Made by a program: the position numbers and the translations under genes. From the NCBI GenBank assembly GCA_011088105.1, contig JAALKI010000006.1, positions 1-64,000 of the forward strand: a stretch of 64,000 bases of DNA, in the 5' to 3' direction. The stretch is from Nitrospirota bacterium (lineage in GTDB: Bacteria; Nitrospirota; Nitrospiria; Nitrospirales; UBA8639). Numbering within the stretch: the stretch's first letter is position 1; each line of letters begins with the position of its first letter. Positions 8,741 to 17,773 of the stretch are shown here, piece by piece. A model generated the notes under the pieces. That model was not told the DNA's origin and ran no database searches. It worked only from the letters and a program-made list of their open reading frames with translations.

Positions 8741-9910
8741 CTATACGTGATGTTCTGCTGACGGATTGAGCAACTCGGCAACCCTAGCATTGACAATGTT
8801 CCCATCGGATGTGAGCATGGTTTCCCGGGTAATCTCATCTTCCATATTAATAGTCAGTTCACCTTTTTTAATGATGTGCAAGAGAAAGGTCGAAAGATTT
8901 TTAGCAAACATTTGACTGGCATGATAGGGAACAGTTGATACGAGGTTTTCCGGACCAATGATCGTTACCCCGTCGCTTACAATTGTCTGATCAGGCTTGG
9001 TGAGTTCGCAGTTTCCGCCTCGTTCAGCAGCGAGGTCTACGATGACGGATCCTGGTGCCATTTGTACAACCATGTCGGCTGTAATCAACACGGGAGCCTT
9101 TTTCCCTGGCACCGCAGCTGTTGTAATGACCACATCGCTAGCAGCGACGACTTTGCCCAAGAGTTCACGTTGACGGCGATAAAAATCTTCGTCTTGGGCT
9201 TTGGCATACCCACCCTTGTCCTCAGCCTCGCTTGTTTCTAAAGGAAGTTCGACAAATTTTGCCCCAAGGCTCAAAATTTGCTCTTTGACCGCGGGCCGAA
9301 GATCATAAGCTTCAACAGAAGCTCCCAAGCGGCGAGCCATCGAAATCGCTTGCAGGCCGGCTACTCCAGCGCCGATGATGAGCACCTTGGCTGGTGCCAC
9401 TGTTCCTGCGGCGGTCATCAGCATTGGAAACATTTTCGGGAGAGAATGTGCAGCGAGTAAGACCGCCTTATATCCGGCGATTGTGCCCATAGATGAGAGG
9501 ACATCCATGCTTTGCGCACGGGTGATCCGAGGCAATAATTCCAAGGCAAAGACCATGACCTTACGAGTGCTTAGATCATGGACAGTCTGAGGATGCGTTA
9601 ACGCATCACTCATGCCGACGACAAGCTGGCCTGACTGTAATAGGGGTAAATCAGCTTGACCCTGCTCGGGGTTTGCTCCAAGCATACGAATTTGGCCGAT
9701 GATCTGAGCGGATTCAAAAAGTTGGGCGCGAGATGTTGCAATGGTCGCACCCTTTTCAATGTATGCTTTATTGGGGTAGCCGGCTTCTATTCCTGCGCCG
9801 TCCTCAACCAGGACCTCTATCCCCTCTTTGGTCAAAGATGGAAGAACTGCAGGAATAAGCGCAACACGTCGTTCTCCCGGATAGGTTTCTTTTGGAATAC
9901 CAAGAATCAT
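8741..9910 (-). CDS. pntAA: NAD(P) transhydrogenase subunit alpha part 1
   Basis: This 389-residue soluble subunit (domain I) binds NAD(H). It starts with the alanine-dehydrogenase-like motif IPKETYPGERRVALIP, carries the Rossmann loop VLIIGAGVAGLQAI near residue 173 and the YRRQRELL mobile-loop segment near residue 225. It is the first gene of the operon. Length is typical of the split form of alpha. The 200 bases upstream show no obvious control element. Confidence 0.95.
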   Translation of the reverse strand: MILGIPKETYPGERRVALIPAVLPSLTKEGIEVLVEDGAGIEAGYPNKAYIEKGATIATSRAQLFESAQIIGQIRMLGANPEQGQADLPLLQSGQLVVGMSDALTHPQTVHDLSTRKVMVFALELLPRITRAQSMDVLSSMGTIAGYKAVLLAAHSLPKMFPMLMTAAGTVAPAKVLIIGAGVAGLQAISMARRLGASVEAYDLRPAVKEQILSLGAKFVELPLETSEAEDKGGYAKAQDEDFYRRQRELLGKVVAASDVVITTAAVPGKKAPVLITADMVVQMAPGSVIVDLAAERGGNCELTKPDQTIVSDGVTIIGPENLVSTVPYHASQMFAKNLSTFLLHIIKKGELTINMEDEITRETMLTSDGNIVNARVAELLNPSAEHHV

Positions 9911-10108
9911 AGTATGAAGATGCGAGTCGAGTGTTTCACAAAAAATGTTGTAAGTGACTATTTGAATTCATGCCGCATTCCAATTCTTCATCATGCGAAC
10001 CTGCAACCAGATACCATAACTATTTAGAAAGAATCAATGTGCCACCAGGGGAACGTCGGATGGTTCAAGTGGCCTATTAAAGATTCATAGTTGGTGAGAA
10101 GAAGCCGT

Positions 10109-11377
10109 TCAGGAATACAAATGTTCGACAATTTTCACGGTTTGATCCAGCATGGCCTGTGTGGTCGTATAGCAAGCGTGACCAAAAAGGTGGCTGCTCG
10201 GTATTGCTGCATGAGTGTGTTGATAGTCAATAAGGACGCAATGGCCATCATTGGCGCAGCGAGTGACTCGTCTGGCACATTCTAGCCAACGTTCAAATCC
10301 ATCATACGGTTCCAACAGTTCTTGTAAGGTAGCATTCACCTCCTGTTCGTGTGTAGCAGATGGAACCGTATCTGTGCCTGCCACAGCCAACTGTTGGACA
10401 TAGTCTCCTCCTAATAAAGCAGGCATTTCGTACGTTACTTGCGGCAAGTCCATTTTTGCCAACCAGTGTTTCCCATCGCTTCGAATAGGGCGATGATTTA
10501 CGATGTGGAGCAAGTGGTGAATGCCTGACGTATCCCATCCGTATCGAACAGGGGTCCCAAAGGTCACGATATCTAATACTGGATGATGTGCGTCATCAGC
10601 ATTGAGATGGCTGATCACCTGGCGTAAACGTTCAATGGCATCAATTGGAGTATGGTCTTGATCTTGTGCATAATATGATTCAAGGGTATCAATTAGCATC
10701 TCACGGCTGGATGATTCGCCAGAAGCTAGAAAGTTTGACAAAAGCGTCAGCACATGTCCGGCATGTCCAAACCCAAGTACTAACAGGCGATGGCCAGAAT
10801 CAAGAGAGAATTGTTTGGAAAGGGCAGCAAGGAAATTCAAAAAATCTAGGGTGCTTTCCACACGACCGATGTGGTGATGCCTTGAAGACCACAGGTATCG
10901 AAGACAAGGCAGAGAGGCAGATGTTCCTTGATTGAGGCCATTTTCCAAGGTATTGATATAGTTGGCTGTGATATTTCCTGTTTCGCCAACTAGGTCATCA
11001 ATACGAGATTTAAAGGTGTCTTCATTGGAAAACGGTGGAGAAAGCTGGGGATTTTGAAAGGGTAATTGGTAACTAGTCGGTCGAAGCAATGACAGGAGTG
11101 ATTCGAGCCCTGGAATTCCGCGAGAATATCCACGCTTTAGTCCACCAGCTTCATCAAGTCGGCCTGCGCCAAAAAGATCCGATCCAATCCAGGAGCCATA
11201 GACGCACACAATCGCTCGCACACCTGCCTTGGCCATGTTTGCTCCAGCTGCGGCCATCCCGTCCTGCCAAGCCTGTGATTCAGGTGATAGGTCCGACTCA
11301 AATGTATCGTAGCTTACCCGATCACCAGGATTTGATCGGGAATATTTCGCATGAGCAAAGTTATTGTCTGTGGGCAT
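10109..11377 (-). CDS. hypothetical protein, alpha/beta-hydrolase-like without nucleophile serine
   Basis: This 422-residue cytosolic protein is not one I recognise. Residues 197-216 (LLVLGFGHAGHVLTLLSNFL) look like the strand-elbow-helix of a lipase-type alpha/beta hydrolase. VTFGTPVRYG and the following His-rich stretch (HHLLHIVNH) near residues 290-310 resemble the lipase region after the acid residue. The elbow reads GHAGH, so the expected serine is alanine at residue 206. It may be a non-catalytic fold member. No signal peptide is visible. It stands between pntAA and the gamma-carbonic-anhydrase-like gene on the same strand. Confidence 0.6.
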   Translation of the reverse strand: MPTDNNFAHAKYSRSNPGDRVSYDTFESDLSPESQAWQDGMAAAGANMAKAGVRAIVCVYGSWIGSDLFGAGRLDEAGGLKRGYSRGIPGLESLLSLLRPTSYQLPFQNPQLSPPFSNEDTFKSRIDDLVGETGNITANYINTLENGLNQGTSASLPCLRYLWSSRHHHIGRVESTLDFLNFLAALSKQFSLDSGHRLLVLGFGHAGHVLTLLSNFLASGESSSREMLIDTLESYYAQDQDHTPIDAIERLRQVISHLNADDAHHPVLDIVTFGTPVRYGWDTSGIHHLLHIVNHRPIRSDGKHWLAKMDLPQVTYEMPALLGGDYVQQLAVAGTDTVPSATHEQEVNATLQELLEPYDGFERWLECARRVTRCANDGHCVLIDYQHTHAAIPSSHLFGHACYTTTQAMLDQTVKIVEHLYS

Positions 11378-11482
11378 TGTTCGCTTGGTTGGGGCAACGC
11401 ATCAGTTGTTCTCTTACGTTTCGAACTTTATCAAATCGTTGTGACTCATTCCAACTTGGAAGACGGTCAAATAAAAGGACCT

Positions 11483-12016
11483 TTACGGCTTGCTGGATGA
11501 GTTCTGGCTATCAATAAGATATTGTTTGGCATACTGGACGTAGTTTTGGGCGGATTGCTTGAGCCAGATGTGTTCGTCGTTCGTTAAGGGACGGATCACT
11601 TTTGCTGGAGAATCGAGAACAAGGCTTTGAGGGGGGATGATTGTTCGTTCAGTGACGAGAGCTCCTGCTCCGACAATACATTCCTCGCTAATCACCGCTC
11701 CATCCATAATGATGGCGCCCATGCCAATCAGTACACGGTCATTGACTGTGCACCCATGAAGGACGACATGATGGCCGACTGTGACATCGTCTCCGATGGA
11801 TAGGGGATAGGTATCGTGAGTGACATGAAGCAGACACAGGTCTTGAATATTGGTCCGGTGTCCAATATGAATCCAATGAACATCTCCACGAACAACGGAA
11901 TTGAACCATACGCTGGAATCAGGTCCAATCGTGACATCTCCGATGATCACGGCCGTCTCTTCAATGAAGACGTCGGGAGCAATAGTCGGCATCGTGCCGC
12001 GATAGGATTTGAGCAT
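11483..12016 (-). CDS. gamma-carbonic-anhydrase-like hexapeptide protein
   Basis: This 177-residue left-handed beta-helix protein belongs to the YrdA/PaaY group. Hexapeptide turns run through residues about 15-145. Histidines in LLHVTHD and VGHHVVLHG match the three zinc ligands at subunit interfaces of gamma-class enzymes. Some relatives hydrate CO2, others are thioesterases or of unknown role. The frame is open to 12043, but the ATG at 12016 is preceded by AAGGA at proper distance and avoids overlap with the upstream gene. Confidence 0.85.
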   Translation of the reverse strand: MLKSYRGTMPTIAPDVFIEETAVIIGDVTIGPDSSVWFNSVVRGDVHWIHIGHRTNIQDLCLLHVTHDTYPLSIGDDVTVGHHVVLHGCTVNDRVLIGMGAIIMDGAVISEECIVGAGALVTERTIIPPQSLVLDSPAKVIRPLTNDEHIWLKQSAQNYVQYAKQYLIDSQNSSSKP

Positions 12017-12017
12017 G

Positions 12018-12494
12018 CTATCCTTGAACGAAAATGGCTGCAATCACCAAGACCGTGAGTGCGGCAACGACTGTGATATAGACGGTGACACTTTTATCGC
12101 TGAGCCATGCCGTTTGCCAATCTTTCGGGTAGAGGGCCTTCCCAACTGTGTATAAGCCTTCATCATAAAGTCCCAAGACTCGTTCCATCTCAATCAGGGT
12201 TTGTTTTGCAATTCTATGGCGGTCACGCTGTTGAAGGATAAGATAGGCAAATAAGGCCGAAAAGAGTGCGACACCGGTGATGGCAAACACGCGAACCGTG
12301 GCATCGAGATAATGAGGCGAGGAGACGGTCATCATGGTAATTAACAATAGAACGAGAAAGGCGCTAGCAAAGGCGGTCAACCGCATCATTTGTTCACGAC
12401 GGCGAAAAACTTCTTCTTTATACCATGGGTACAACACGCGTAAAATTTCTAGCTGTTCTTCTCGTAAGGCTGTGGCTGTTTCCATCATGACCAT
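12018..12494 (-). CDS. hypothetical membrane protein with three predicted helices
   Basis: This 158-residue protein is not assigned to a family. It has a charged, helical N-terminus (residues 1-38, probably coiled coil), two adjacent membrane helices at about 40-60 and 68-88, a cytosolic helical segment, and a third helix at about 134-155. It ends one base before the start of the hexapeptide gene, so the two are probably translated from one message. Two other ATG codons lie within the first four residues. Confidence 0.65.
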   Translation of the reverse strand: MVMMETATALREEQLEILRVLYPWYKEEVFRRREQMMRLTAFASAFLVLLLITMMTVSSPHYLDATVRVFAITGVALFSALFAYLILQQRDRHRIAKQTLIEMERVLGLYDEGLYTVGKALYPKDWQTAWLSDKSVTVYITVVAALTVLVIAAIFVQG

Positions 12495-12530
12495 CCGATG
12501 ATTGAGAGTCGCGGCTCTCCTTGGCGTGGA

Positions 12531-13334
12531 TTAACGCGATGTCGGTGAATCAAGAAAATAGAAGTGATGTGTTGGCCCATGGCCATGACCAATTGACAGT
12601 CCATGCCGGATGGCTTCTGTAAGATATGTTTTGGCTGTGTCAATGGCATCAGGCAGGAGAGCGCCTCGAGCCAGGTGGGCAGCAATTGCAGAGGCATACG
12701 TGCACCCGGTGCCATGGGTATGGGGGGTGTCAATATAGTCTCCTTGATACATTCTGAAAAATCGACCATCGTAGAGCAGGTCTGTAGCTGGGCGTTCAAG
12801 AAGATGCCCTCCCTTGATCAAGACATGCCGACATCCCAACTGGTGAATAACTTTTGCGGCTGTTCGAGCGTCGGCAAGAGTGCGAATTGGCATGTTTGCC
12901 AAAATTTCGGCTTCCTGAATATTCGGTGTGAGCAAGAAGGCATGTGGAATTAAGTGAGATTTCAGAATGTCAATGGCGTCAGGTTGTAACAACGAATGAC
13001 CGCTTTTGGAAACCATAACTGGGTCAACAACCAAATGGGCGATCTCATGATGGGCCAGTTTGCGACTGACGGCTTCAATGATGTCGGTTGTGGCCAGCAT
13101 GCCAGTTTTGACAGTTGATACGGTAAAATCGTCAAAAATTGCGTCAATTTGGGCTTCAATAATAGTTGTCGGGAGATGATGGATAGCGGTGATGTTTGCG
13201 GTGTTTTGCGCAGTGATGGACGTAACCACTGACATGGCGTAGGTGCCATTAGCCGATAAGGCTTTGAGGTCAGCTTGGATGCCAGCGCCACCACTACAAT
13301 CAGAACCGGCGATTGTTAAGACTTGTGTGATCAT
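12531..13334 (-). CDS. thiD: hydroxymethylpyrimidine/phosphomethylpyrimidine kinase
   Basis: This 267-residue PfkB/ribokinase-like enzyme makes HMP-pyrophosphate for thiamine synthesis. The N-terminal AGSDCSGGAGIQADLK and the C-terminal HGTGCTYASAIAAHL (ATP/anion hole with the catalytic Cys) are diagnostic. The frame opens at 13382, but the conserved protein begins at the ATG at 13334. I see no THI-box (TPP riboswitch) upstream and no other thi genes nearby. Confidence 0.93.
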   Translation of the reverse strand: MITQVLTIAGSDCSGGAGIQADLKALSANGTYAMSVVTSITAQNTANITAIHHLPTTIIEAQIDAIFDDFTVSTVKTGMLATTDIIEAVSRKLAHHEIAHLVVDPVMVSKSGHSLLQPDAIDILKSHLIPHAFLLTPNIQEAEILANMPIRTLADARTAAKVIHQLGCRHVLIKGGHLLERPATDLLYDGRFFRMYQGDYIDTPHTHGTGCTYASAIAAHLARGALLPDAIDTAKTYLTEAIRHGLSIGHGHGPTHHFYFLDSPTSR

Positions 13335-13446
13335 GAAGAAATCATCAATGTTTCTATCCGCACGCAATTTACCATGGGGCAAAAGTATATTGGAAGGGTA
13401 TGATCCTTACGGAAAGGATAACGGGCATTGTCGGGTGCAAAGAGAG

Positions 13447-13491
13447 AAAAAGGTCACGGCCTTTCCGTTAGGAGGAGGGCGTGACCTTTTT
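13447..13491 (-). terminator. rho-independent terminator
   Basis: A perfect 12-bp inverted repeat (AAAAAGGTCACG at 13447-13458 and its complement at 13480-13491) encloses a 21-base loop. The A-run on one side and the T-run on the other make it able to act on either strand. On the minus strand it follows the small lipoprotein gene, which ends at 13540. Confidence 0.75.
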
Positions 13492-13539
13492 CATGTGCTT
13501 GATGAGTGTCGAGGACCAGCACTCATGCTAAAAGAAGCG

Positions 13540-13836
13540 TTACTTGCCGGGTACGGCAAGAATAGGCTGCCGGTTTTCATTGTCTCGTTGGCATGTCCGT
13601 TCGGCAATCATTCGTTGGCCATGTGTGGCATTCGAAGGAATGCGTGCCATACAAGCTTCCAAGGTATCTCCCTGGGTGCCAGCTGAGACTTCACTGGGGC
13701 CTGCCGCGGGAGTGGTTTCGGCCGATGAATGACTGTACCCATTTCCGGCTCCGCCATATTCTGCGCATCCGAAGACAAAGGCCATACAGGCAATGAGGGC
13801 TGTCAAGGACATCACTTGCCAGATACTGTGTTGCAT
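13540..13836 (-). CDS. small lipoprotein, unknown function
   Basis: This 98-residue protein has an N-terminal hydrophobic segment ending in a lipobox (FVFGC, cysteine near residue 24), so it is exported and lipid-anchored. The mature part is Gly/Ser/Ala-rich, then has a conserved-looking domain with two cysteines (EACMARI and AERTCQR) that could form a disulfide. The ATG at 13836 follows a strong AAGGAGG; the longer open frame to 13947 is not needed. A terminator follows the gene. Confidence 0.75.
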   Translation of the reverse strand: MQHSIWQVMSLTALIACMAFVFGCAEYGGAGNGYSHSSAETTPAAGPSEVSAGTQGDTLEACMARIPSNATHGQRMIAERTCQRDNENRQPILAVPGK

Positions 13837-13940
13837 AATCGTCAATCCTCCTTTTGGATGAATGTGTAGCAATAGAGTTGAGGAATGGCTAATGCCACCA
13901 AGTTTATAAGGAAAATCTCTAGGTAATGCAAGACGTTGGC

Positions 13941-13969
13941 TTGACACATGTGGGGTGAGTTGTTAGATT
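13941..13969 (+). promoter_or_regulatory. sigma-70-type promoter of glyQS
   Basis: A -35 box TTGACA (13941-13946), a 17-base spacer and a -10 box TAGATT (13964-13969) lie 95 bases before glyQ. The -10 box is inside a perfect 8+8-bp palindrome, AGTTGTTA-GATT-TAACAACT at 13958-13977, which could be an operator. Confidence 0.6.
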
Positions 13970-14063
13970 TAACAACTTCTGTCATGAGTCCTTGCGTGTT
14001 TCCCCCACCTTCGACAAATGTATGGTCGAAAAAACTGTTTTTGAAATATGGCGGGGCTGACCT

Positions 14064-14945
14064 GTGACCGTTCAGGATTTACTACTTTCCCTCCAACAGT
14101 TCTGGGCCGGTCATTCCTGTATCATTCAACAACCGTATGATCTTGAAAAAGGGGCAGGTACCTTTAATCCAGCCACTTTTCTCCGGGCGCTTGGTCCTGA
14201 ACCATGGCGTGCGGCCTACGTGGAGCCGTGTCGTCGGCCGACGGATGGACGATATGGCGACAATCCAAATCGTCTGCAACAGTACTTCCAATTTCAAGTT
14301 GTCTTAAAACCATGTCCAGATGAAGTGCAATCCCTCTATCTAGAGAGTCTGCAATGCTTAGGTATTAAACCTCAAAAACATGATATTCAGTTTGTCCAAG
14401 ATGATTGGGAGTCCCCAACATTGGGGGCTCGGGGGTTGGGTTGGGAGGTCCGATTAGATGGAATGGAAGTTACACAGTTTACTTACTTCCAAGAGACGGG
14501 CGGGCAAGTTCTTGATCCGGTCACGGTCGAATTAACCTATGGCACAGAACGCTTAGCCATGTACATCCAGGAAGTTGACAATGTCTATGATCTTGTCTGG
14601 GCAAAGGGTGTGACCTATGGAGAGCTGTATCACGAAGCCGAAGTGCAATTTTCCCATTACAACTTTGATATTGCCGATGTAGGGATGATCGGGACGACAT
14701 TTGAGTCGTTTGAAGCAGAATGCCAGAGAGTGCTCGCTGCAGGGTTTGTCTTACCTGCCTATGATTATTGTATGAAGACCTCTCATCTTTTTAATTTATT
14801 GGATGCGCGAGGAGCAATTAGCGTCACCGAACGAACAGGATATATCGCTCGTGTCAGAGCTTTGGCTCGGGGATGCGCAGCAGCCTATCTTGAACGTCGC
14901 GAGGCCTTAGGCTTTCCTTTGCTCCGTAAAAAAGTGAGGCAATGA
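14064..14945 (+). CDS. glyQ: glycyl-tRNA synthetase alpha subunit
   Basis: This 293-residue catalytic subunit of the alpha2beta2 bacterial-type GlyRS activates glycine and charges tRNA-Gly. The run [20 protein letters not shown] and the segment [18 protein letters not shown] are highly conserved family signatures. The start is GTG at 14064. The 3' end overlaps glyS by four bases (ATGA), giving translational coupling. Confidence 0.97.
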   Translation: MTVQDLLLSLQQFWAGHSCIIQQPYDLEKGAGTFNPATFLRALGPEPWRAAYVEPCRRPTDGRYGDNPNRLQQYFQFQVVLKPCPDEVQSLYLESLQCLGIKPQKHDIQFVQDDWESPTLGARGLGWEVRLDGMEVTQFTYFQETGGQVLDPVTVELTYGTERLAMYIQEVDNVYDLVWAKGVTYGELYHEAEVQFSHYNFDIADVGMIGTTFESFEAECQRVLAAGFVLPAYDYCMKTSHLFNLLDARGAISVTERTGYIARVRALARGCAAAYLERREALGFPLLRKKVRQ

Positions 14946-17116
14946 AACGTACTGCTGGGCTAGCATCATCAACGCGGACGAATTTTTTATTAGAAATTGG
15001 AACGGAGGAATTGCCTTGGCAGGTTATTGAACCGGCGTTAACGCAACTCGAACAGACCCTGGGTCTGTTACTGACCAAACATCGTGTGGGTTATGAACAG
15101 ATTCGGACGTTTGGTACTCCCCGCCGACTTGCTGTGTTCGTGGATGGTATAGCGTCGAAGCAAACCTCCGTACGACAAGAGCTCTTAGGGCCTCCCAAGG
15201 ATCGAGCTTATGACGTGCATGGAAGGCCAACCAAGATGGCAGAGGGGTTTGCTCGGTCTCAGGGGGTGCCAGTAGAAAAGCTAGAAGTGAAGCATACCCC
15301 GAAAGGTGAATATCTTTGCGCAATCAAAGAAGAAAAAGGCAGGACTACGAATAGTCTTTTGCGGGATTTACTTCCAGACCTTATTCAACAGATGTCGTTT
15401 CCCAAATCCATGAAGTGGAATAATACAGGGCTCCGTTTTGCCAGACCGATGAGATGGATTCTTGCTATGAACGGATCGACAGTCTTGAAAGTGAAGGTAG
15501 CGGGCCTCTCATCCGGTAATAGAACTTGGGGACATCGCTTTGGTCCTCGGCGTGCTCATGCACAGGATGGAATTATTCTCAAGTCTCCAGAGACCTATCT
15601 GACAACCTTGGAGCGTTACGGTGTCATTGTCGATCATCGTGTGCGTCGGGCGTATCTCGAATCGCGGTTGAGGGTCCTTGCTCGTTCAGCGAAAGGGACG
15701 ATCTATCAAGAGAATTACAATGCGTTGCTAGAACAGGCCACCTTTTCATTGGAATATCCGGGAGGACTTCTAGGACAATTTGATCCTCAATGCCTGATAC
15801 TGCCTCAAGAAGTCTTGATCGCTGCGATGAAAGAGCATCAGGGCTTTTTCTCACTTGTGGGGAAAGATGGGAAACTCCTCACACAGTTTCTTGCACCGAT
15901 CAACATGAAGTTATCTGATAAGGATATGGCCGTTATTCAAAAAGGGAACGAACGAGTTCTCGCGGCTAGGCTTGCTGATGCGCAATTCTATTTTCAGGAA
16001 GATCGGAAGATCACGCTCGTTGAACGAGTACAACTGTTAAAAAGCGTGACCTTTCATCAAAAACTTGGGTCACTCTATGAGAAGACCGAGCGAATGGTGA
16101 ATCTTGTCACCATACTTGCCGATTGGTGTGGGTGGGAATCCCTCAAAGAACCGTGCCGCCGGGCGGCATTGCTGAGCAAAGCAGATCTTACAACTGGGAT
16201 GGTTGGTGAGTTCCCGCTCCTCCAAGGCCTAATGGGGCGAGAGTATGCCCGGCATGAGGGAGAACGGGAGTCGATCTGTCTGGGCATTGGCGAACAGTAT
16301 CAACCACGCCATCCTGAGGACACTGTGCCGCAGAGCGCAATTGGTCTGCTTCTTTCGCTTGCTGACCGCTTGGACACGCTCACGGAATTTTTTCGAGCAG
16401 GGATTTTGCCATCTGGGTCTGAAGACCCTTTGGGGCTTCGGCGCCAAGCCTTTGGTATGGTTCGTCTCTTAATCGAAGGTCAATTGGATGTTGATCTTCT
16501 GGATATTATACGGCTAGGAGAGGGAGGTGAGAGGCTCGTTGGGTCCAAACCATCTGAAAGAAATAGGGTAGGAACAGGAAACAATAGAGCAACGGTGAAA
16601 GAGTTTGTCATAGAACGACTTCGATATTATGGCCGAATAGTCCATTGTTTACGGGATGATGTCATAGAGTCAGTCATCGCGGGATGTTCGGCTAATCAAT
16701 GCAACATCTTAGACCTGTTCTTGCGTATGCAAGCGATTCAGTCGGTAACACACGAAGAAGCCTTTGACCCATTGATGGTGGGCTATAAACGGGCTCATCG
16801 ACTGGTGGAAAAAGAACAGTGGACGACAGGAGCTGTGGACACAACGCTCTTTGAACATGAATCGGAGCATACATTACAGGCCATGGTGACGGAGGCAATG
16901 GAGACAGTGGCATCTACCTTGAATGCTCGAAACTATCATCTGGCCCTTCAAGCGCTGATCAATTTGAAACCAAGTATTGACGAATTTTTTAACAGCGTAT
17001 TAGTGAATGCGCTAGAATCGGCTATTCGAGCCAATCGTCTTTCCTTGCTCTATCGAGTGGATCGATTATTTGGCTTAGTGGCGGACTTTTCTCATATACA
17101 AGTGCAGGGGAAATAA
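14942..17116 (+). CDS. glyS: glycyl-tRNA synthetase beta subunit
   Basis: This 724-residue tRNA-binding subunit of the heterotetrameric GlyRS has the N-terminal [18 protein letters not shown] motif, a central HD-like region ([24 protein letters not shown]) and a C-terminal anticodon-binding-like domain. Length is slightly above the usual ~690. An insert near residues 520-545 ([16 protein letters not shown]) is not typical and may be a lineage-specific loop. Confidence 0.96.
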   Translation: MKRTAGLASSTRTNFLLEIGTEELPWQVIEPALTQLEQTLGLLLTKHRVGYEQIRTFGTPRRLAVFVDGIASKQTSVRQELLGPPKDRAYDVHGRPTKMAEGFARSQGVPVEKLEVKHTPKGEYLCAIKEEKGRTTNSLLRDLLPDLIQQMSFPKSMKWNNTGLRFARPMRWILAMNGSTVLKVKVAGLSSGNRTWGHRFGPRRAHAQDGIILKSPETYLTTLERYGVIVDHRVRRAYLESRLRVLARSAKGTIYQENYNALLEQATFSLEYPGGLLGQFDPQCLILPQEVLIAAMKEHQGFFSLVGKDGKLLTQFLAPINMKLSDKDMAVIQKGNERVLAARLADAQFYFQEDRKITLVERVQLLKSVTFHQKLGSLYEKTERMVNLVTILADWCGWESLKEPCRRAALLSKADLTTGMVGEFPLLQGLMGREYARHEGERESICLGIGEQYQPRHPEDTVPQSAIGLLLSLADRLDTLTEFFRAGILPSGSEDPLGLRRQAFGMVRLLIEGQLDVDLLDIIRLGEGGERLVGSKPSERNRVGTGNNRATVKEFVIERLRYYGRIVHCLRDDVIESVIAGCSANQCNILDLFLRMQAIQSVTHEEAFDPLMVGYKRAHRLVEKEQWTTGAVDTTLFEHESEHTLQAMVTEAMETVASTLNARNYHLALQALINLKPSIDEFFNSVLVNALESAIRANRLSLLYRVDRLFGLVADFSHIQVQGK

Positions 17117-17237
17117 AGCGTATCGTCGTTGTTTTTTGATGGTCCATCGCTTCATGCTGGAGTCCATGCCTCTTTTGTCTAGCTGTAAAGGGAGGTGAAG
17201 GAGAAATGAGCTAAGTGTGGAGCTTGGGAGGCCACTG

Positions 17238-17684
17238 ATGGTTTCAGCAACTCGGGAAACACGAGTGTGGTGGTTTAGTCTGGGCGTCACGTTGTGTTTG
17301 ATCGTGTTGTGTAACGGCGTCTTGCTAGGGGGTGTTGTGGTGAGTGGCGTCAATTTGGAGCATATCTTGGCGCCACCAGAATTTTTTGATGCAGCAAAGG
17401 ATCAATGTGTCCGCGTTGCATGGACGCATGTGGTTGGGGTCGAAGGCCCAATGCGCGTGTGTTCTGAATGGCTCGTGCTTTCTGACCTGACAGGGCAGAC
17501 GCATGTCATTCGGGATGGCGAGCCACTGGTGTTGGGAAACGATGGTAAATTGTATTATGCCAGTGATCGCAACCGGGACTTTCGCCTGGCTGGACTTTTG
17601 CTATTTGTGGTAGTCGTGATATTTTCGGGTGTGAGGCTGAAGCGGTTTTTGATTGTGCGATATCGTGTCCGGCTTGATGGGTAA
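17238..17684 (+). CDS. hypothetical membrane protein
   Basis: This 148-residue protein has one membrane helix at about residues 13-35, an extracytoplasmic domain of roughly 80 residues with two cysteines (DQCVRVAW and MRVCSEW) that could pair, and a second helix near 117-135. I do not recognise the family. The ATG at 17238 has GGGAGG six bases upstream and is preferred over the GTG at 17217. It lies between glyS and ppdK on the same strand. Confidence 0.65.
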   Translation: MVSATRETRVWWFSLGVTLCLIVLCNGVLLGGVVVSGVNLEHILAPPEFFDAAKDQCVRVAWTHVVGVEGPMRVCSEWLVLSDLTGQTHVIRDGEPLVLGNDGKLYYASDRNRDFRLAGLLLFVVVVIFSGVRLKRFLIVRYRVRLDG

Positions 17685-17773
17685 CGTGTTAACTCTTCAG
17701 CACAGGTCCGGGATGTGTTGAGCAGTGGAACATGATGCATATTATGCCAGTTATCGTAAAGGAGAGATGAGGT

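Noticed and set aside
13959-13977. The palindrome before glyQ as a terminator of an upstream gene
   Set aside because: The upstream gene is on the other strand and transcribed away, and no T-run follows; the promoter position is a better explanation.
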